Shown: positions 8,834 through 17,633 of the stretch, one piece after another
Position numbering within the stretch: position 1 is the first letter of the stretch
Layout: every line of letters begins with the position of its first letter
Origin: UBA7672 sp965279205
GTDB taxonomy: Bacteria; Pseudomonadota; Alphaproteobacteria; Caulobacterales; Hyphomonadaceae
Assembly (NCBI GenBank): GCA_965279205.1
Contig: OZ257144.1
Coordinates: forward strand, 4,030,001-4,094,000
Direction: 5' to 3'
DNA length: 64,000 bases
Notes under the pieces: generated by a model
What the model was told of the DNA's origin: nothing
What the model saw: the letters and a program-made list of their open reading frames with translations, nothing else
Databases searched by the model: none
Position numbers and translations under genes: made by a program

Positions 8834-9980
8834 GCGTTTCCAGGAAGCGCCTGAACACGACGAGCCCCTTCTCCATCTCGGAGATCGCCAGGAACTCGTC
8901 CGGCTGGTGCGCCTGCTCTACCGAACCCGGCCCGCAGATCACCGCCGGGAAGCCTGCCTTCTGAAACTGCCCCGCTTCGGTCGCATAGGCCGCCACGCGC
9001 AGGGCATTGTCGCCCGTCAGCTTGCGCATGAAAAGTTCAGCCGAACTGTCGCGAACCACCTGAAGCGGGGGCGCATCGGCCCTAAGGTCGACAACAACGC
9101 CACACTCCGATCCGAGCGCCGAAAGTTTCCGGTTCACGCGCTCGACCTCAGCGAAAAACGGCGCGAGCATCGCATCCGGATTGTTGCCCGGCACGGTCCG
9201 AACGTCGAACACGAACCGGCACTCACGCGCCAGGATGTTCGGAGCGGTTCCTCCGCCGATCTCGCCAACCGTGATGGTGGTCCAGGACGGATCGAAGTCG
9301 GAGACCTTCGGAGCGTTGTCTTCCTGCTCGCGCGCAATCCTGCGAAGCACACCAAGCAGTTCGATCGCTTCGTGGATCGCCGAGGCGCCCATGCGCGGAT
9401 CGGAGGAATGCGCCGCCTTCCCGGTGATCCTCACCTCGTAGTCGCGAATACCCTTGTGGGCCGACATGACGCCCCACAGCGTCGGCTCGCCGACCCACAC
9501 CACCGAAGGCGCGGCGCCCTGGCGACCAATCTCGGCGATCATCGGTTCGACGCCGGCGCAGCCTACTTCCTCGTCGTAGGAAAACGCGAAGTGGACGGGC
9601 GCCTTGAGATCGATCCAGGAGATCGCCTCGGCGTGGGCAAGCGCCAGGGCGATGAAGCCCTTCATGTCGGTCGTGCCGCGGGCAAACCACTTGCCGTCCT
9701 TGTCGATCAGGTCCCACGGATTGGTCGTCCACGGCTGGCCGTCGATCGGAACCACATCCGTATGACCCGACAGCACGATGCCGCCCGGCTGGTCCGGACC
9801 GAAGCGCGCCCACAGGTTGGACTTGTCGCCCTCGCTATTCGGCACGCGCACAAGATGCGCTCCCAGCGGCCGCAGGAAATCCTCGAGCCATTCGATGAGG
9901 GGAAGGTTCGTCCCGCGCGATGTCGTGTCGAAAGCGACAAGACGCGTCAGGATATCTCGAACAACTGCAAGCGAGGTCAT
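8823..9980 (-). CDS. argE: Acetylornithine deacetylase (M20 family)
   Basis: ArgE hydrolyses N-acetylornithine to ornithine in arginine biosynthesis. The 385-residue protein is an M20 metallopeptidase. It has the first zinc ligand in SGHTDVVP near residue 80, the bridging Asp in RGTTDMKGF near 112, the catalytic Glu pair in YDEEVGC near 144, and a late His in EQAHQPDE near 360. FARGTTDMKG and GEPTLWGVMSAHKGI are characteristic of the ArgE branch. It is convergent with the DUF3297 gene (11-base overlap) and divergent from the GST-like gene, with 57 bases between. A related M20 deacylase such as DapE is less likely given these signatures. Confidence 0.9.
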   Translation of the reverse strand: MTSLAVVRDILTRLVAFDTTSRGTNLPLIEWLEDFLRPLGAHLVRVPNSEGDKSNLWARFGPDQPGGIVLSGHTDVVPIDGQPWTTNPWDLIDKDGKWFARGTTDMKGFIALALAHAEAISWIDLKAPVHFAFSYDEEVGCAGVEPMIAEIGRQGAAPSVVWVGEPTLWGVMSAHKGIRDYEVRITGKAAHSSDPRMGASAIHEAIELLGVLRRIAREQEDNAPKVSDFDPSWTTITVGEIGGGTAPNILARECRFVFDVRTVPGNNPDAMLAPFFAEVERVNRKLSALGSECGVVVDLRADAPPLQVVRDSSAELFMRKLTGDNALRVAAYATEAGQFQKAGFPAVICGPGSVEQAHQPDEFLAISEMEKGLVVFRRFLETLRS

Positions 9981-10037
9981 GGTCGAAGGTTAGCCTGTTC
10001 GCCTGTCCATGCCATAGACATTCGCGGCCAAAACCCT

Positions 10038-10478
10038 ATGGCGGGACGCATGATCGAGTTCCACGCAGGTTCAGGACCCGACAGTCAGGCCGTCGGCATC
10101 GCGCTCGAGGAAATGTTCCTCGACTACCGGATCATGCCCGGCCGGGCGCCTGTGCCTGTGACCGTGGTCGGCAATGCGCGACTGCCGGGAGCAGGCAACA
10201 TACTGATGGCCCTTGCCCGCAAGACCAGCCGCTTTCTGCCCAATGCGGAAGACGCAGCGCCATGGCTCGGAAGAACGCCGCCCGGCCTCGAAGAGCTGGA
10301 GGCGCGGCTTGCAGGGCAGGAGTTCATCCTTGGCCGCTACTCCATCGTGGACATGGCGACCTACCCGAGAATCATCGCCGACAAAGCCGCCCTCGCTCAT
10401 CCCGGCATCGTCCGGTGGACCGAACGCCTGCGCATTCGGCCCGAAGTCGGACGCGGGATGGTTGCAGTCGCGGGCTAG
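10038..10478 (+). CDS. Short glutathione S-transferase-like protein
   Basis: The 146-residue product resembles a compressed glutathione S-transferase. The N-terminal part (AVGIALEEMFLDYRI) matches the helix after the glutathione-binding turn of the thioredoxin-like domain. The C-terminal half has GRYSIVDMATYPRI and HPGIVRWTERLRIRPEVGRGM, the usual end of the all-helical domain. At about two thirds of normal family length, much of the middle is missing, so activity is doubtful. An alternative start is ATG 10050. The stop codon lies inside the left arm of a terminator hairpin. It is divergent from argE. Confidence 0.65.
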   Translation: MAGRMIEFHAGSGPDSQAVGIALEEMFLDYRIMPGRAPVPVTVVGNARLPGAGNILMALARKTSRFLPNAEDAAPWLGRTPPGLEELEARLAGQEFILGRYSIVDMATYPRIIADKAALAHPGIVRWTERLRIRPEVGRGMVAVAG

Positions 10479-10523
10479 AGCTTCGTGCGCGATTCAAGAA
10501 TCGCGCGCTCGCTCTAGTTTTTT
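10475..10523 (+). terminator. Rho-independent terminator of the GST-like gene
   Basis: An outer inverted repeat CTAGAGC (10475-10481) pairs with GCTCTAG (10511-10517). Inside it GCGCGATT (10487-10494) pairs with AATCGCGC (10499-10506) around a CAAG loop. Six T residues follow directly. The stop codon of the upstream gene is within the left arm. The hairpin is also the first half of a dispersed alphaproteobacterial repeat. Confidence 0.75.
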
Positions 10524-10580
10524 GTTTTGCGCATCGCTTTTGCGGAAAACCGGTGTCCACTTTTCCGCGCGATGCTTTAG
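10475..10580. repeat. Alphaproteobacterial intergenic palindromic repeat
   Basis: Two successive palindromes fill the gap between two genes. The second has GCATCG/CGATGC (10531-10536 and 10570-10575) enclosing GCGGAAAA/TTTTCCGC (10542-10549 and 10561-10568) around ACCGG-type loop sequence. This GCGGAAAACCGG...CACTTTTCCGC pattern is one I recognise as a dispersed short repeat in many alphaproteobacterial genomes. Only one copy was noticed in this window. Confidence 0.6.
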
Positions 10581-10583
10581 CGC

Positions 10584-11531
10584 CTATCTCGACGGAATCG
10601 ATTCCGGCGCCACTGCCTCCTGCGGCGGCACGATGTTCTCGAGGCTGACCTCGTAGATCACGGTCGAGTCCGGCGGCACGCGGCCGTCGCCTTCGCTGCC
10701 ATACATCAGCGAGGGAGGCATGCGGACCATCCAGCGATCGCCCTTGTGCATCAGCTTGACCATCTCGGCCCAGCCGGGCGTGAGGCCAGCGACCGGAAAC
10801 AGGAGCGGTTCCTGTGTTTCAAAGGTCGAAAGCACGGTGCTGCGGCGCCGGCGATCCTCGTCGGTCTCGCCGGGTTCCATGTCGACCGTCTCAAGCCGGC
10901 CTTCGAAATGGACGACCACTTCGTCAGCTTCGGTCGGCGTCGGGCCATCCGAGGGGCCCGAAAGGATCGGGAAGTATTCGAGGCCCGAAGGACGGCGAAC
11001 GACATCCGACGAGCCGGTCGGCCAGGGCGTCGCCTTCTTCCAGGCGACGGCATCCGACACGCTTGCCGGCATGATATTGATCAGCTCAACCTGGAACATG
11101 AGGTCGGCCTTCGGGGGAATGCTGCCCGGACGGCCTTCGGCGCCGTAGGCTTTCTCCCAGGGAATCCAGAACATGACCATGTCGCCCGCTTGCATTTTCT
11201 GCAGGCCTTCGGTCCAGCCCGGGATCACGCCGTTGAGAGCAAACGTCGCCGTTTCCTTGCGCTCGTAGGAGGAGTCGAACACCTCACCTGAATCGGCGAA
11301 GCGGCCATCATAGTTCACCTCGACGCGGTCAACCGCGCTTGGGAAACCGCTCTTGCCGTCGCCCTTGCGGATGATGATGTACTCGACGCCGCTGGGGAGC
11401 TTCTTCACTTCCGCCCAGTTGTGTTGCCACGGATGCAGCGTCTTCCAGGGATCGGCCGGATCGACCTTCACCGAAGGGTTGCAGGCGGCCAGCGTCAATG
11501 CAGCCAGCGCGGCCAGCACGATACGGATCAT
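10584..11531 (-). CDS. FKBP-type peptidyl-prolyl isomerase lipoprotein with two FKBP-like domains
   Basis: The 315-residue protein starts with a lipoprotein signal peptide ending LAAC (Cys about residue 17), placing it in the periplasm on a membrane. Two FKBP-like domains follow. The first (about 50-155) has VEVNYDGRFADSGEVFDSS and VIPGWTEGLQKM, the core FKBP segments. The second (about 180-300) has VVVHFEGRLE and LTPGWAEMVKLM. These proteins assist protein folding by isomerising prolyl bonds. A Pro/Glu-rich C-terminal tail follows. Tandem FKBP domains within one exported lipoprotein are less usual than single-domain ones. Both domains keep the Tyr/Gly/Phe framework, though whether both are active cannot be judged. 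Confidence 0.88.
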   Translation of the reverse strand: MIRIVLAALAALTLAACNPSVKVDPADPWKTLHPWQHNWAEVKKLPSGVEYIIIRKGDGKSGFPSAVDRVEVNYDGRFADSGEVFDSSYERKETATFALNGVIPGWTEGLQKMQAGDMVMFWIPWEKAYGAEGRPGSIPPKADLMFQVELINIMPASVSDAVAWKKATPWPTGSSDVVRRPSGLEYFPILSGPSDGPTPTEADEVVVHFEGRLETVDMEPGETDEDRRRRSTVLSTFETQEPLLFPVAGLTPGWAEMVKLMHKGDRWMVRMPPSLMYGSEGDGRVPPDSTVIYEVSLENIVPPQEAVAPESIPSR

Positions 11532-11632
11532 AAGGAACTCCCTGTCGAGCCCAGCCTGTTAGCATCGCAAACGGCGCTGCGCGAGAGGGCGGCTTTTGAC
11601 GATCGTGTCAGCGGAACCGGCGGACCATTGTC

Positions 11633-12904
11633 CTAGTTGGTCCGGGGTGGGAACCCGGCTTTTGTAAGGGCGTCGATGATTTCCTGGGTGTGCAGGGCGT
11701 CGCGGGTTTCGATGGTGATGTCGAATTCCGCGCCCTTGGCCGGTACGTCGAGCGCCAGACGGTTGTGGAACACCTCGATGATGTTGCCGCCATTGTCGCC
11801 GATGACCGTGGACACCTTGGCCAGGAGCCCGGGCTGGTCGTTGCCGATGATACGCACGGACGTGATTCGCTTCTCGCGTACGAGAGACCGCGTCAGCACG
11901 GATGCGAGCAGGCGCGTGTCGATGTTGCCGCCCGACAGGATCAGCACGACCTTGCGGTTGCGGAACAGCTGCGGCTCGGCAAGCAGCGCGGCAAGGCCAG
12001 CGGCGCCAGCACCCTCCACGACGGTTTTCTCGACGGTGGCGTAGAGCGTAACGGCGCGCTCAAGCGCGTCTTCCTCCACGACGATCACCTTCTCCATAAG
12101 CTGGCGAAGGATGCGCGCGGTCAGGCGCCCGACCTTCTTCACCGCGATGCCTTCCGCGATGGTGGCGCCGCCGACTTTCGGCTCTTCGCCCTTCATCTCG
12201 GCTGACAGCGAAGGATACATCGCCGGTTCGACGCCATAGATCGCAACCGCAGGACGGCGCGCCTTGATCGCCGTCGCGATGCCGGAGGAAAGACCGCCGC
12301 CGCCGACCGGGATCACCACCGCATCGAAATCCGCCAGCTCTTCCATCACCTCGAGCCCGACCGTGCCCTGTCCGGCGATCACGTGCCTGTCGTCGAAGGG
12401 ATGGACGAAGGTAAGGCCATCGCGCTTCTCGAGTTCGCGCGCGTGCTGGTCCGCATCCGCCAGCGTCTCGCCGTGCAGAATGACCTTCGCGCCGAAATTG
12501 CGGGTGTGCTCGATCTTCACGAATGGGGTGCCGTTGGGCATCACGATGGTCGACGGAATACCGAGACGCGAGGCGTGATAGGCGACGCCCTGGGCGTGGT
12601 TGCCCGCCGACATCGCGACAACGCCTGCCGCCTTCTCCGAATTCGACAGCGACAGCAGCTTGTTGAGCGCGCCGCGCTCCTTGAAAGAGGCTGTGAACTG
12701 CAGGTTTTCGAACTTGATCCAGACCTGCGCGCCCGTGATCTCGCTGAGCGTGCGGGAATAGCGCAGCGGGGTGTGCTCGATCTGGCCTTCAATGGCCTTC
12801 GCGGCCGCCTCGATGTCGGCCAGCGTCACCGGCAGGGGTGAATCAGTGTCGGCTGAGGCGGGTTTCGCGGTCACGTGGCTGCGTCCTCTTGAGGTGGCGG
12901 GCAC
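11633..12904 (-). CDS. ilvA: Threonine ammonia-lyase with C-terminal ACT domain
   Basis: The enzyme deaminates threonine to 2-oxobutanoate with pyridoxal phosphate, the first step towards isoleucine or a catabolic route. The 423-residue product has the PLP-lysine segment TASFKERGAL near residue 75, the asparagine loop SAGNHAQGVA near 100, and the glycine-rich phosphate cup VGGGGLSSG near 200. The C-terminal ~85 residues (SVRIIGNDQPGLLAKVSTVIGDNGGNI) form an ACT domain. A single ACT domain with this length is nearer the TdcB-like/catabolic forms and the shorter IlvA of alphaproteobacteria than the 500-residue E. coli enzyme, so feedback behaviour is uncertain. Dehydratase activity is well supported. 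Confidence 0.92.
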   Translation of the reverse strand: MPATSRGRSHVTAKPASADTDSPLPVTLADIEAAAKAIEGQIEHTPLRYSRTLSEITGAQVWIKFENLQFTASFKERGALNKLLSLSNSEKAAGVVAMSAGNHAQGVAYHASRLGIPSTIVMPNGTPFVKIEHTRNFGAKVILHGETLADADQHARELEKRDGLTFVHPFDDRHVIAGQGTVGLEVMEELADFDAVVIPVGGGGLSSGIATAIKARRPAVAIYGVEPAMYPSLSAEMKGEEPKVGGATIAEGIAVKKVGRLTARILRQLMEKVIVVEEDALERAVTLYATVEKTVVEGAGAAGLAALLAEPQLFRNRKVVLILSGGNIDTRLLASVLTRSLVREKRITSVRIIGNDQPGLLAKVSTVIGDNGGNIIEVFHNRLALDVPAKGAEFDITIETRDALHTQEIIDALTKAGFPPRTN

Positions 12905-12996
12905 CTATAGAGGATTTTGGGCAGGGGGGAAGGCTCAGGCCGTCCCGCTGGCCGGTATCGGCGTTTGCGTTGGCAAATCAGACCCGGATACACAAA

Positions 12997-13019
12997 CGCC
13001 CCGGCTTTTGGCCGGGGCG
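12997..13019 (-). terminator. Terminator hairpin of the redoxin/cytochrome fusion gene
   Basis: A perfect 9-bp stem, CGCCCCGGC (12997-13005) with GCCGGGGCG (13011-13019), closes a five-base TTTTG loop just after the stop of the minus-strand gene ending at 13046. The bases after the stem on that strand are only moderately T-rich (TGTTTGTGT). Confidence 0.6.
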
Positions 13020-13045
13020 CTGTTCTGTTTCGAAGTCCGATGGAG

Positions 13046-15076
13046 CTACTGCCCGGCTTTCGCCGGAGCAGCAGGCGCCGGAGCTGCGGCAGGGGCGGCT
13101 GAAGCAGCGGGGCGGCGCATCGCCTGCATCATGGCCAGAACCTTATCCAGTTCGGGCTGATCGATGCCGCCGTCCTTGTTGGCGTCAGCCATGTCGAACG
13201 CGCCGGGCCCTGCGGCCAGCTGGGCAAATTGACCGCGGAGTTCGGCCTTCTGCAGCTTGCCGTCGATGTTGTCGTCCATCATGCCCATGAGGCGCGTCTT
13301 GTTCAGAAGCTGATCGTTTTTCGTCTGGTGCTCGACGGTCTCGTCAGCCCAGCGATAGCGCAGCGAGGTGTAGAACATCTCCTCGAACGACTGGTCGCCC
13401 CACACGATCTTCTCGTTCGGGTTCGGGTTCGCCGGGTTCCGCTTCGAGTTGTCGTAGACGTAGGTAGCGATCACTTTCGAACCCGCCGGGATTTTGACCG
13501 GTTCAGCGAACTCGTACATGCGCTGCCAGTTGAAGTCATAGAACGGCACGTTGAGGATCGTCTCCTGCTTGCCGTTCGGATAGCGGATCTCGAGTTTCGA
13601 GTACGTGCCGCGATAGTGGGCGTGCACGACGGCGGTGTGGAGGATCGCGTCCTTCGGGAAGTCGAAGTAGGCGACTTCCTTGTGCGCCGGATCGTTGGCC
13701 GGGATTTCGATGAACTGATCGACAAGCGGCATTTCGCGCATGATCAGGTCGGGCTTCTCACCGTCCTTGTAGAAGTAGAGGCCGATCTGCTCGGCCGAGA
13801 CGGCCTCCTTGCCGAACGGCGTGTAGTGCATCTGGTAGGCGAACTGGCCGCCTGCCGGGACCCATGAGCCGATGCCTTTCGGGGCCACGGTCGATTCCAT
13901 GCCGACGGTGTAGCCGCCGACCGAACCGCCCCAGGCCTGCATGCCCTTCTGCGTCTGGCCTTCCGGGATGATGCCCGAGAGGATGTGGTGCACGGCCTGG
14001 CGCTGCGAGACTTTCGCGGTCGCGGCCTTGAGCCATTTGCCTTCCTTCAGCGGGTTCGGCGTCGTCGGGTACTGGTAGTCGACATAGCCGGTCGCCGGGA
14101 CGGTGTATTTCGGAATGTCGACGATCAGGTCGGGCTTGCCGAGCGGCCATTCCGGCGCGACGTGCTTGACGGCGGCCAGCGTGTCCGGCCCGTCGCCGCG
14201 CGGTGCGCCGGCTTCGATCCAGTTGATCAGCGTCTTGATCTGGTCGCCCGAGAGCGACTTGTCGTCCTTGAACTTGCCGAGGTGCGGATCCGGATCCCAC
14301 GGCGGCATGCGATCGGTGCGCACAGCTTCGCGCATCATCGGGGCAAAGCCCTTGACCTTCTCGTAGCTGTCCATGGCGAACGGCGCGATGCCGCCCTGCT
14401 GGTGGCAGGCGACGCACTTCTCTTCGAGCATCGGCGCGATGGTGGACGAGTAGGAGATTTTCGCGAACTCGGCCTTCGCTGCGGGCGAGCGGCCCGGGAA
14501 GCTGATCAGCGTGCCGGTCACTGGCGCGGCGGCAACGGCCGGCGCCTTGCCAGCGACGACTGCATCGATCGCGTCAGCCGAAAGCGGACCGTGATACGCG
14601 ATCTTCCACGTTTTCGGATCGACGACGAAAGCTTCCGAGACGCGCGTCGCGCCGATCTGGCCGCCGACGAGCTGCAGGTCGTCCTGCAGGATCGGAACGG
14701 TGATCGCGTTCTTCTGCGCATCAGCGAGGATCGCTTCGCGTGTGTCTTTCGGGTTGGAGTTCACCATCATGAACTCGACGCCCTTGGAGGCGTAGGCGGC
14801 CTGGATCTTCGCGAGTTCCGGCGCGGCCTTGGCAATCTCGGCGCTGCCGACGCCGTGCATCACCAGCACGATCGCGGAGGCGTCCTTGTAGCGATAGAGC
14901 TCGCGGGCATAGCCATCCGCCGTCACGAGGCGGAAGTTGTCGACGCGGGTCGGAAGAGCGGCCATCGGCGCCGTCACCGACGTTTCAGTTCCGGCAACCG
15001 TGCCCGGCTGGGCGCAACTGGCAGCAGTCAGGGCAAGCACAAGTCCAAGAGCGGTCATGGTCAGGGAGCGAGACAT
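13046..15076 (-). CDS. Exported redoxin / cytochrome c / copper monooxygenase-like / EF-hand fusion protein
   Basis: A 676-residue exported protein: the first ~25 residues form a signal peptide ending AASCAQ, possibly a lipoprotein. Four parts follow. A peroxiredoxin-like thioredoxin fold (about 43-180) comes first, without an obvious CxxC. Then a c-type haem motif CVACH (about 221-225) is followed by RMPPWDPDP. A region resembling the C-terminal half of copper type II ascorbate-dependent monooxygenases (about 310-560) holds candidate metal histidines in HHILSG, HYTPFG and HAHYRG. Last are two canonical EF-hand loops (about 601-612 and 631-642, D-x-N-x-D-G with a final Glu), before an Ala/Pro tail. 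The copper/haem architecture suggests a periplasmic oxidation; the substrate is unknown. Confidence 0.82.
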   Translation of the reverse strand: MSRSLTMTALGLVLALTAASCAQPGTVAGTETSVTAPMAALPTRVDNFRLVTADGYARELYRYKDASAIVLVMHGVGSAEIAKAAPELAKIQAAYASKGVEFMMVNSNPKDTREAILADAQKNAITVPILQDDLQLVGGQIGATRVSEAFVVDPKTWKIAYHGPLSADAIDAVVAGKAPAVAAAPVTGTLISFPGRSPAAKAEFAKISYSSTIAPMLEEKCVACHQQGGIAPFAMDSYEKVKGFAPMMREAVRTDRMPPWDPDPHLGKFKDDKSLSGDQIKTLINWIEAGAPRGDGPDTLAAVKHVAPEWPLGKPDLIVDIPKYTVPATGYVDYQYPTTPNPLKEGKWLKAATAKVSQRQAVHHILSGIIPEGQTQKGMQAWGGSVGGYTVGMESTVAPKGIGSWVPAGGQFAYQMHYTPFGKEAVSAEQIGLYFYKDGEKPDLIMREMPLVDQFIEIPANDPAHKEVAYFDFPKDAILHTAVVHAHYRGTYSKLEIRYPNGKQETILNVPFYDFNWQRMYEFAEPVKIPAGSKVIATYVYDNSKRNPANPNPNEKIVWGDQSFEEMFYTSLRYRWADETVEHQTKNDQLLNKTRLMGMMDDNIDGKLQKAELRGQFAQLAAGPGAFDMADANKDGGIDQPELDKVLAMMQAMRRPAASAAPAAAPAPAAPAKAGQ

Positions 15077-15197
15077 CGCGCGGTATCCTCCAGCGTCGAG
15101 AGAGCCGTATCAGGAATTCAGCAAATGCAACGGATAGCTAGACAGCGTCAAGCATCCGCGGCTGTTTTCACCCGATTGTGTTAGCGAAGTATGACAA

Positions 15198-17036
15198 TCA
15201 GGCAGCGTAAAGGCCGTTCCGGCCCTCTGCCGGATCATGTTCGGCCACCCAATGCCTCGGAGCGACCTCGATCAGCGACGGCCGGTAGAAGGGCGCCTGG
15301 TCGGTCAGCTTCGATTTGATGAAGCGAAGGCCTGCCTTGGGATCGAGCGGCGATGGCAGGTCGCCCTGGAGCTTGATGCGCTGGCGGGCGCGCTCCTTGA
15401 CCGGGTCTGGCGACGGAACAGCCGACAGAAGCGCCCGCGTGTAGGGATGCAGCGGGTTGGCGAACAGCACATCCCGAGATGCGGTTTCCACCACCCGGCC
15501 AAGATAGAGCACCATCACACGGTGGCAGATCTCGCGCACGACCGAGAGGTCGTGACTGATGAACATCATCGCGAGGCCGAACTCCTTCTGGAGGTCGATC
15601 AGCAGATCGAGGATCTGAGCCTGCACGGACACGTCGAGCGCCGAGACAGCCTCGTCACACACCACCAGTTTCGGCCTGAGGATCATCGCGCGGGCAATGC
15701 CGACGCGCTGGTTCTGGCCGCCAGAGAGTTCGTGCGGGTAGCGGTTGACCAGGTTGGGATCGAGATCCATGCGCTGCATGATTTCGCGGGCCGCAGCCTC
15801 CCTGCCCTTCTTGTCGACCTCGGGCCGGAACACGGTCAGCGGTTCGGCAATGGATTCGCCGATCGTCATGCGCGGATCGAGGCTGGCCAGCGGATCCTGG
15901 AAGACGATCTGAAGTTCTTTCCGGAGCGGCTGCATTTCCTTGCGCGACGCCTGCGCAATGTTGCGGCCGAGCCAGGCGACGGAGCCCGCCGAAGGATCAA
16001 GCAGGCGCAGCACGCCGCGTGCGAGCGTGGACTTGCCGCAACCGCTTTCGCCAACGACCCCGACCGTCTCGCCTGGACGCAGCGAGAAACTGACGCCGTC
16101 GACCGCGCGCAACGGCACCCGCTTTCCGAAAAGACCGCCGGGAACGCTGACAGGGAAGGTCACGTGCAGATCGTCGACTTCGAGGATCGGCGGTGTTGCC
16201 GCAGGTGGCGGCGGAGATATCGCCGGGCGCGAGCCGCGATCTGTACGATCGAGCCGCGGCATCGCATCGAGCAGCATGCGTGTGTAGGCGTGCGACGGCG
16301 CTGAAAAGACCTGCTGCACGGGTCCGCGCTCGACGGCTTCGCCATGGCGCATCACCACCACGCGATCGGCCATGCGGGCGATGACGCCCATGTCGTGTGT
16401 GATCAGGACGAGACCAGCGCCAGTCTCGCGCTTCAGCTCGTCCATCAGATCAAGCACCTGCGCCTGCACGGTGACATCGAGCGCCGTGGTCGGTTCGTCG
16501 GCCAGCAGAAGCTGCGGTTCGCACAGCATGGCCGCAGCGATCATCACGCGCTGGCGCATGCCGCCAGAGAGTTCATGCGGAAACTGGTGCACGCGCCGGC
16601 GCGCTTCGGGAATGCGCACGCGCTCCAGCCAGTCGACAATCCGTTTCTCCGCCTCGGCGCCTTTCATCTTCTTGTGGCGTGCCAGGACTTCGGCCATCTG
16701 AGCGCCGACTGTCATGTGCGGCGTCAACGAGGTCAGCGGGTCCTGGAAGATCATGGCGATGCGCGAGCCGCGGATCTCGTTGAGCTCACGCCGGCTGAGG
16801 CCGCCGATCTCCTGACCTGCAAACCTGATCGAGCCGCCAACTTCGCCATTGGACGCGGTCAGGCCCATCACGGCGAGCACGGTCTGGCTCTTGCCCGATC
16901 CGCTCTCGCCGACGAGGCCGAGACATTCGCCACCCGCCACGTCAAAGGAGAGCTTCTTCACAGCTTCCACGCGGCCGTCCGGAGTGTTGAACGTCACGCT
17001 GAGGTCGCGGACGTCGAGAATAGGCTGCGCGGTCAA
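15198..17036 (-). CDS. Dipeptide/oligopeptide ABC transporter ATP-binding protein, two fused cassettes (DppD-DppF type)
   Basis: Two ABC ATPases are fused in one ~612-residue protein. The first has Walker A GESGSGKSQ, signature LSGGMRQR and Walker B LLLADEPTTALD. The second has GESGCGKST, LSGGQNQR and LVVCDEAVSALD. Each half ends with the oligopeptide-transporter C-terminal region (HPYTRALLSAVPSPDP). I chose the TTG at 17036 because it follows a strong CTCTGGAG site by six bases and begins right at the first cassette (TAQPILDVRDL). An ATG at 17132 would add a 32-residue extension with no clear ribosome site. The cassettes would power import of peptides, nickel or similar solutes. No permease or binding-protein gene is adjacent, so its partners must lie elsewhere. 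Confidence 0.9.
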   Translation of the reverse strand: MTAQPILDVRDLSVTFNTPDGRVEAVKKLSFDVAGGECLGLVGESGSGKSQTVLAVMGLTASNGEVGGSIRFAGQEIGGLSRRELNEIRGSRIAMIFQDPLTSLTPHMTVGAQMAEVLARHKKMKGAEAEKRIVDWLERVRIPEARRRVHQFPHELSGGMRQRVMIAAAMLCEPQLLLADEPTTALDVTVQAQVLDLMDELKRETGAGLVLITHDMGVIARMADRVVVMRHGEAVERGPVQQVFSAPSHAYTRMLLDAMPRLDRTDRGSRPAISPPPPAATPPILEVDDLHVTFPVSVPGGLFGKRVPLRAVDGVSFSLRPGETVGVVGESGCGKSTLARGVLRLLDPSAGSVAWLGRNIAQASRKEMQPLRKELQIVFQDPLASLDPRMTIGESIAEPLTVFRPEVDKKGREAAAREIMQRMDLDPNLVNRYPHELSGGQNQRVGIARAMILRPKLVVCDEAVSALDVSVQAQILDLLIDLQKEFGLAMMFISHDLSVVREICHRVMVLYLGRVVETASRDVLFANPLHPYTRALLSAVPSPDPVKERARQRIKLQGDLPSPLDPKAGLRFIKSKLTDQAPFYRPSLIEVAPRHWVAEHDPAEGRNGLYAA

Positions 17037-17150
17037 GCGGAACTCCAGAGATACCGGCTGGTAGTTGAAGCGGGTCTGTGGCGGAAAGGAAAGCCCCTCG
17101 CAACCGCTGGGCGCCATGACACCCGGTCGCATGCGGGCTAAATCTCGCGC

Positions 17151-17630
17151 ATGACAGACAAACCCGAATTTCCGCCGATCCCGACCGACGCCGTTGCTTG
17201 GGACTCATTCAGCCAGGGCGCGAAGTACGGCAGCCGGTTCAAGCACCTGACGCGCGCCGCTGTCGGAGACCGCCCCTACCATGTCGGCGTCGCGATCGAG
17301 GAGCTGTCGCCCGGCAAGCAGTCCTGCCCCTTCCACTTCCACATGCTGGAGGAGGAGCACATCCTTGTGCTGGAAGGCGAATGCACGCTGCGCCTTGGCG
17401 AAGAACGCATCCGCTTCAAGGCCGGCGACTACGCCTGCTTTCCGGCTGGTGTGAAGACAGGCCATTGCCTGATCAACGAGTCCGACAAGGTCTGCCGCTA
17501 CGTCGTCATCGGCGAGGACAATCCCAACGAGTCCTGCGTCTACCCGGACTCAAACAAGGTCTCGAACCGCTGGCTGGACGAACGTTACGACCGCGCCGCG
17601 CAGAAGGAGTACTGGGACGGAGAGGAATAG
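17151..17630 (+). CDS. Cupin-domain protein
   Basis: The 159-residue cytoplasmic protein has a single cupin barrel. Motif 1 is CPFHFHMLEEEHILVLEGE (about 58-76), with the His-x-His and Glu metal ligands. Motif 2 is AGDYACFPAGVKTGHCL (about 90-106), with the fourth ligand His. It belongs to the group of small cupins annotated as sugar-phosphate-isomerase-like or simply cupin-domain proteins. The reaction is unknown. It is divergent from the ABC ATPase and ends three bases before the stop of the PEP-mutase-family gene. Confidence 0.85.
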   Translation: MTDKPEFPPIPTDAVAWDSFSQGAKYGSRFKHLTRAAVGDRPYHVGVAIEELSPGKQSCPFHFHMLEEEHILVLEGECTLRLGEERIRFKAGDYACFPAGVKTGHCLINESDKVCRYVVIGEDNPNESCVYPDSNKVSNRWLDERYDRAAQKEYWDGEE

Positions 17631-17633
17631 GCT

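Noticed and set aside
13985..15184. A 399-codon plus-strand frame opposite the redoxin/cytochrome gene
   Set aside because: No motif; explained entirely by the codon usage of the gene on the other strand.
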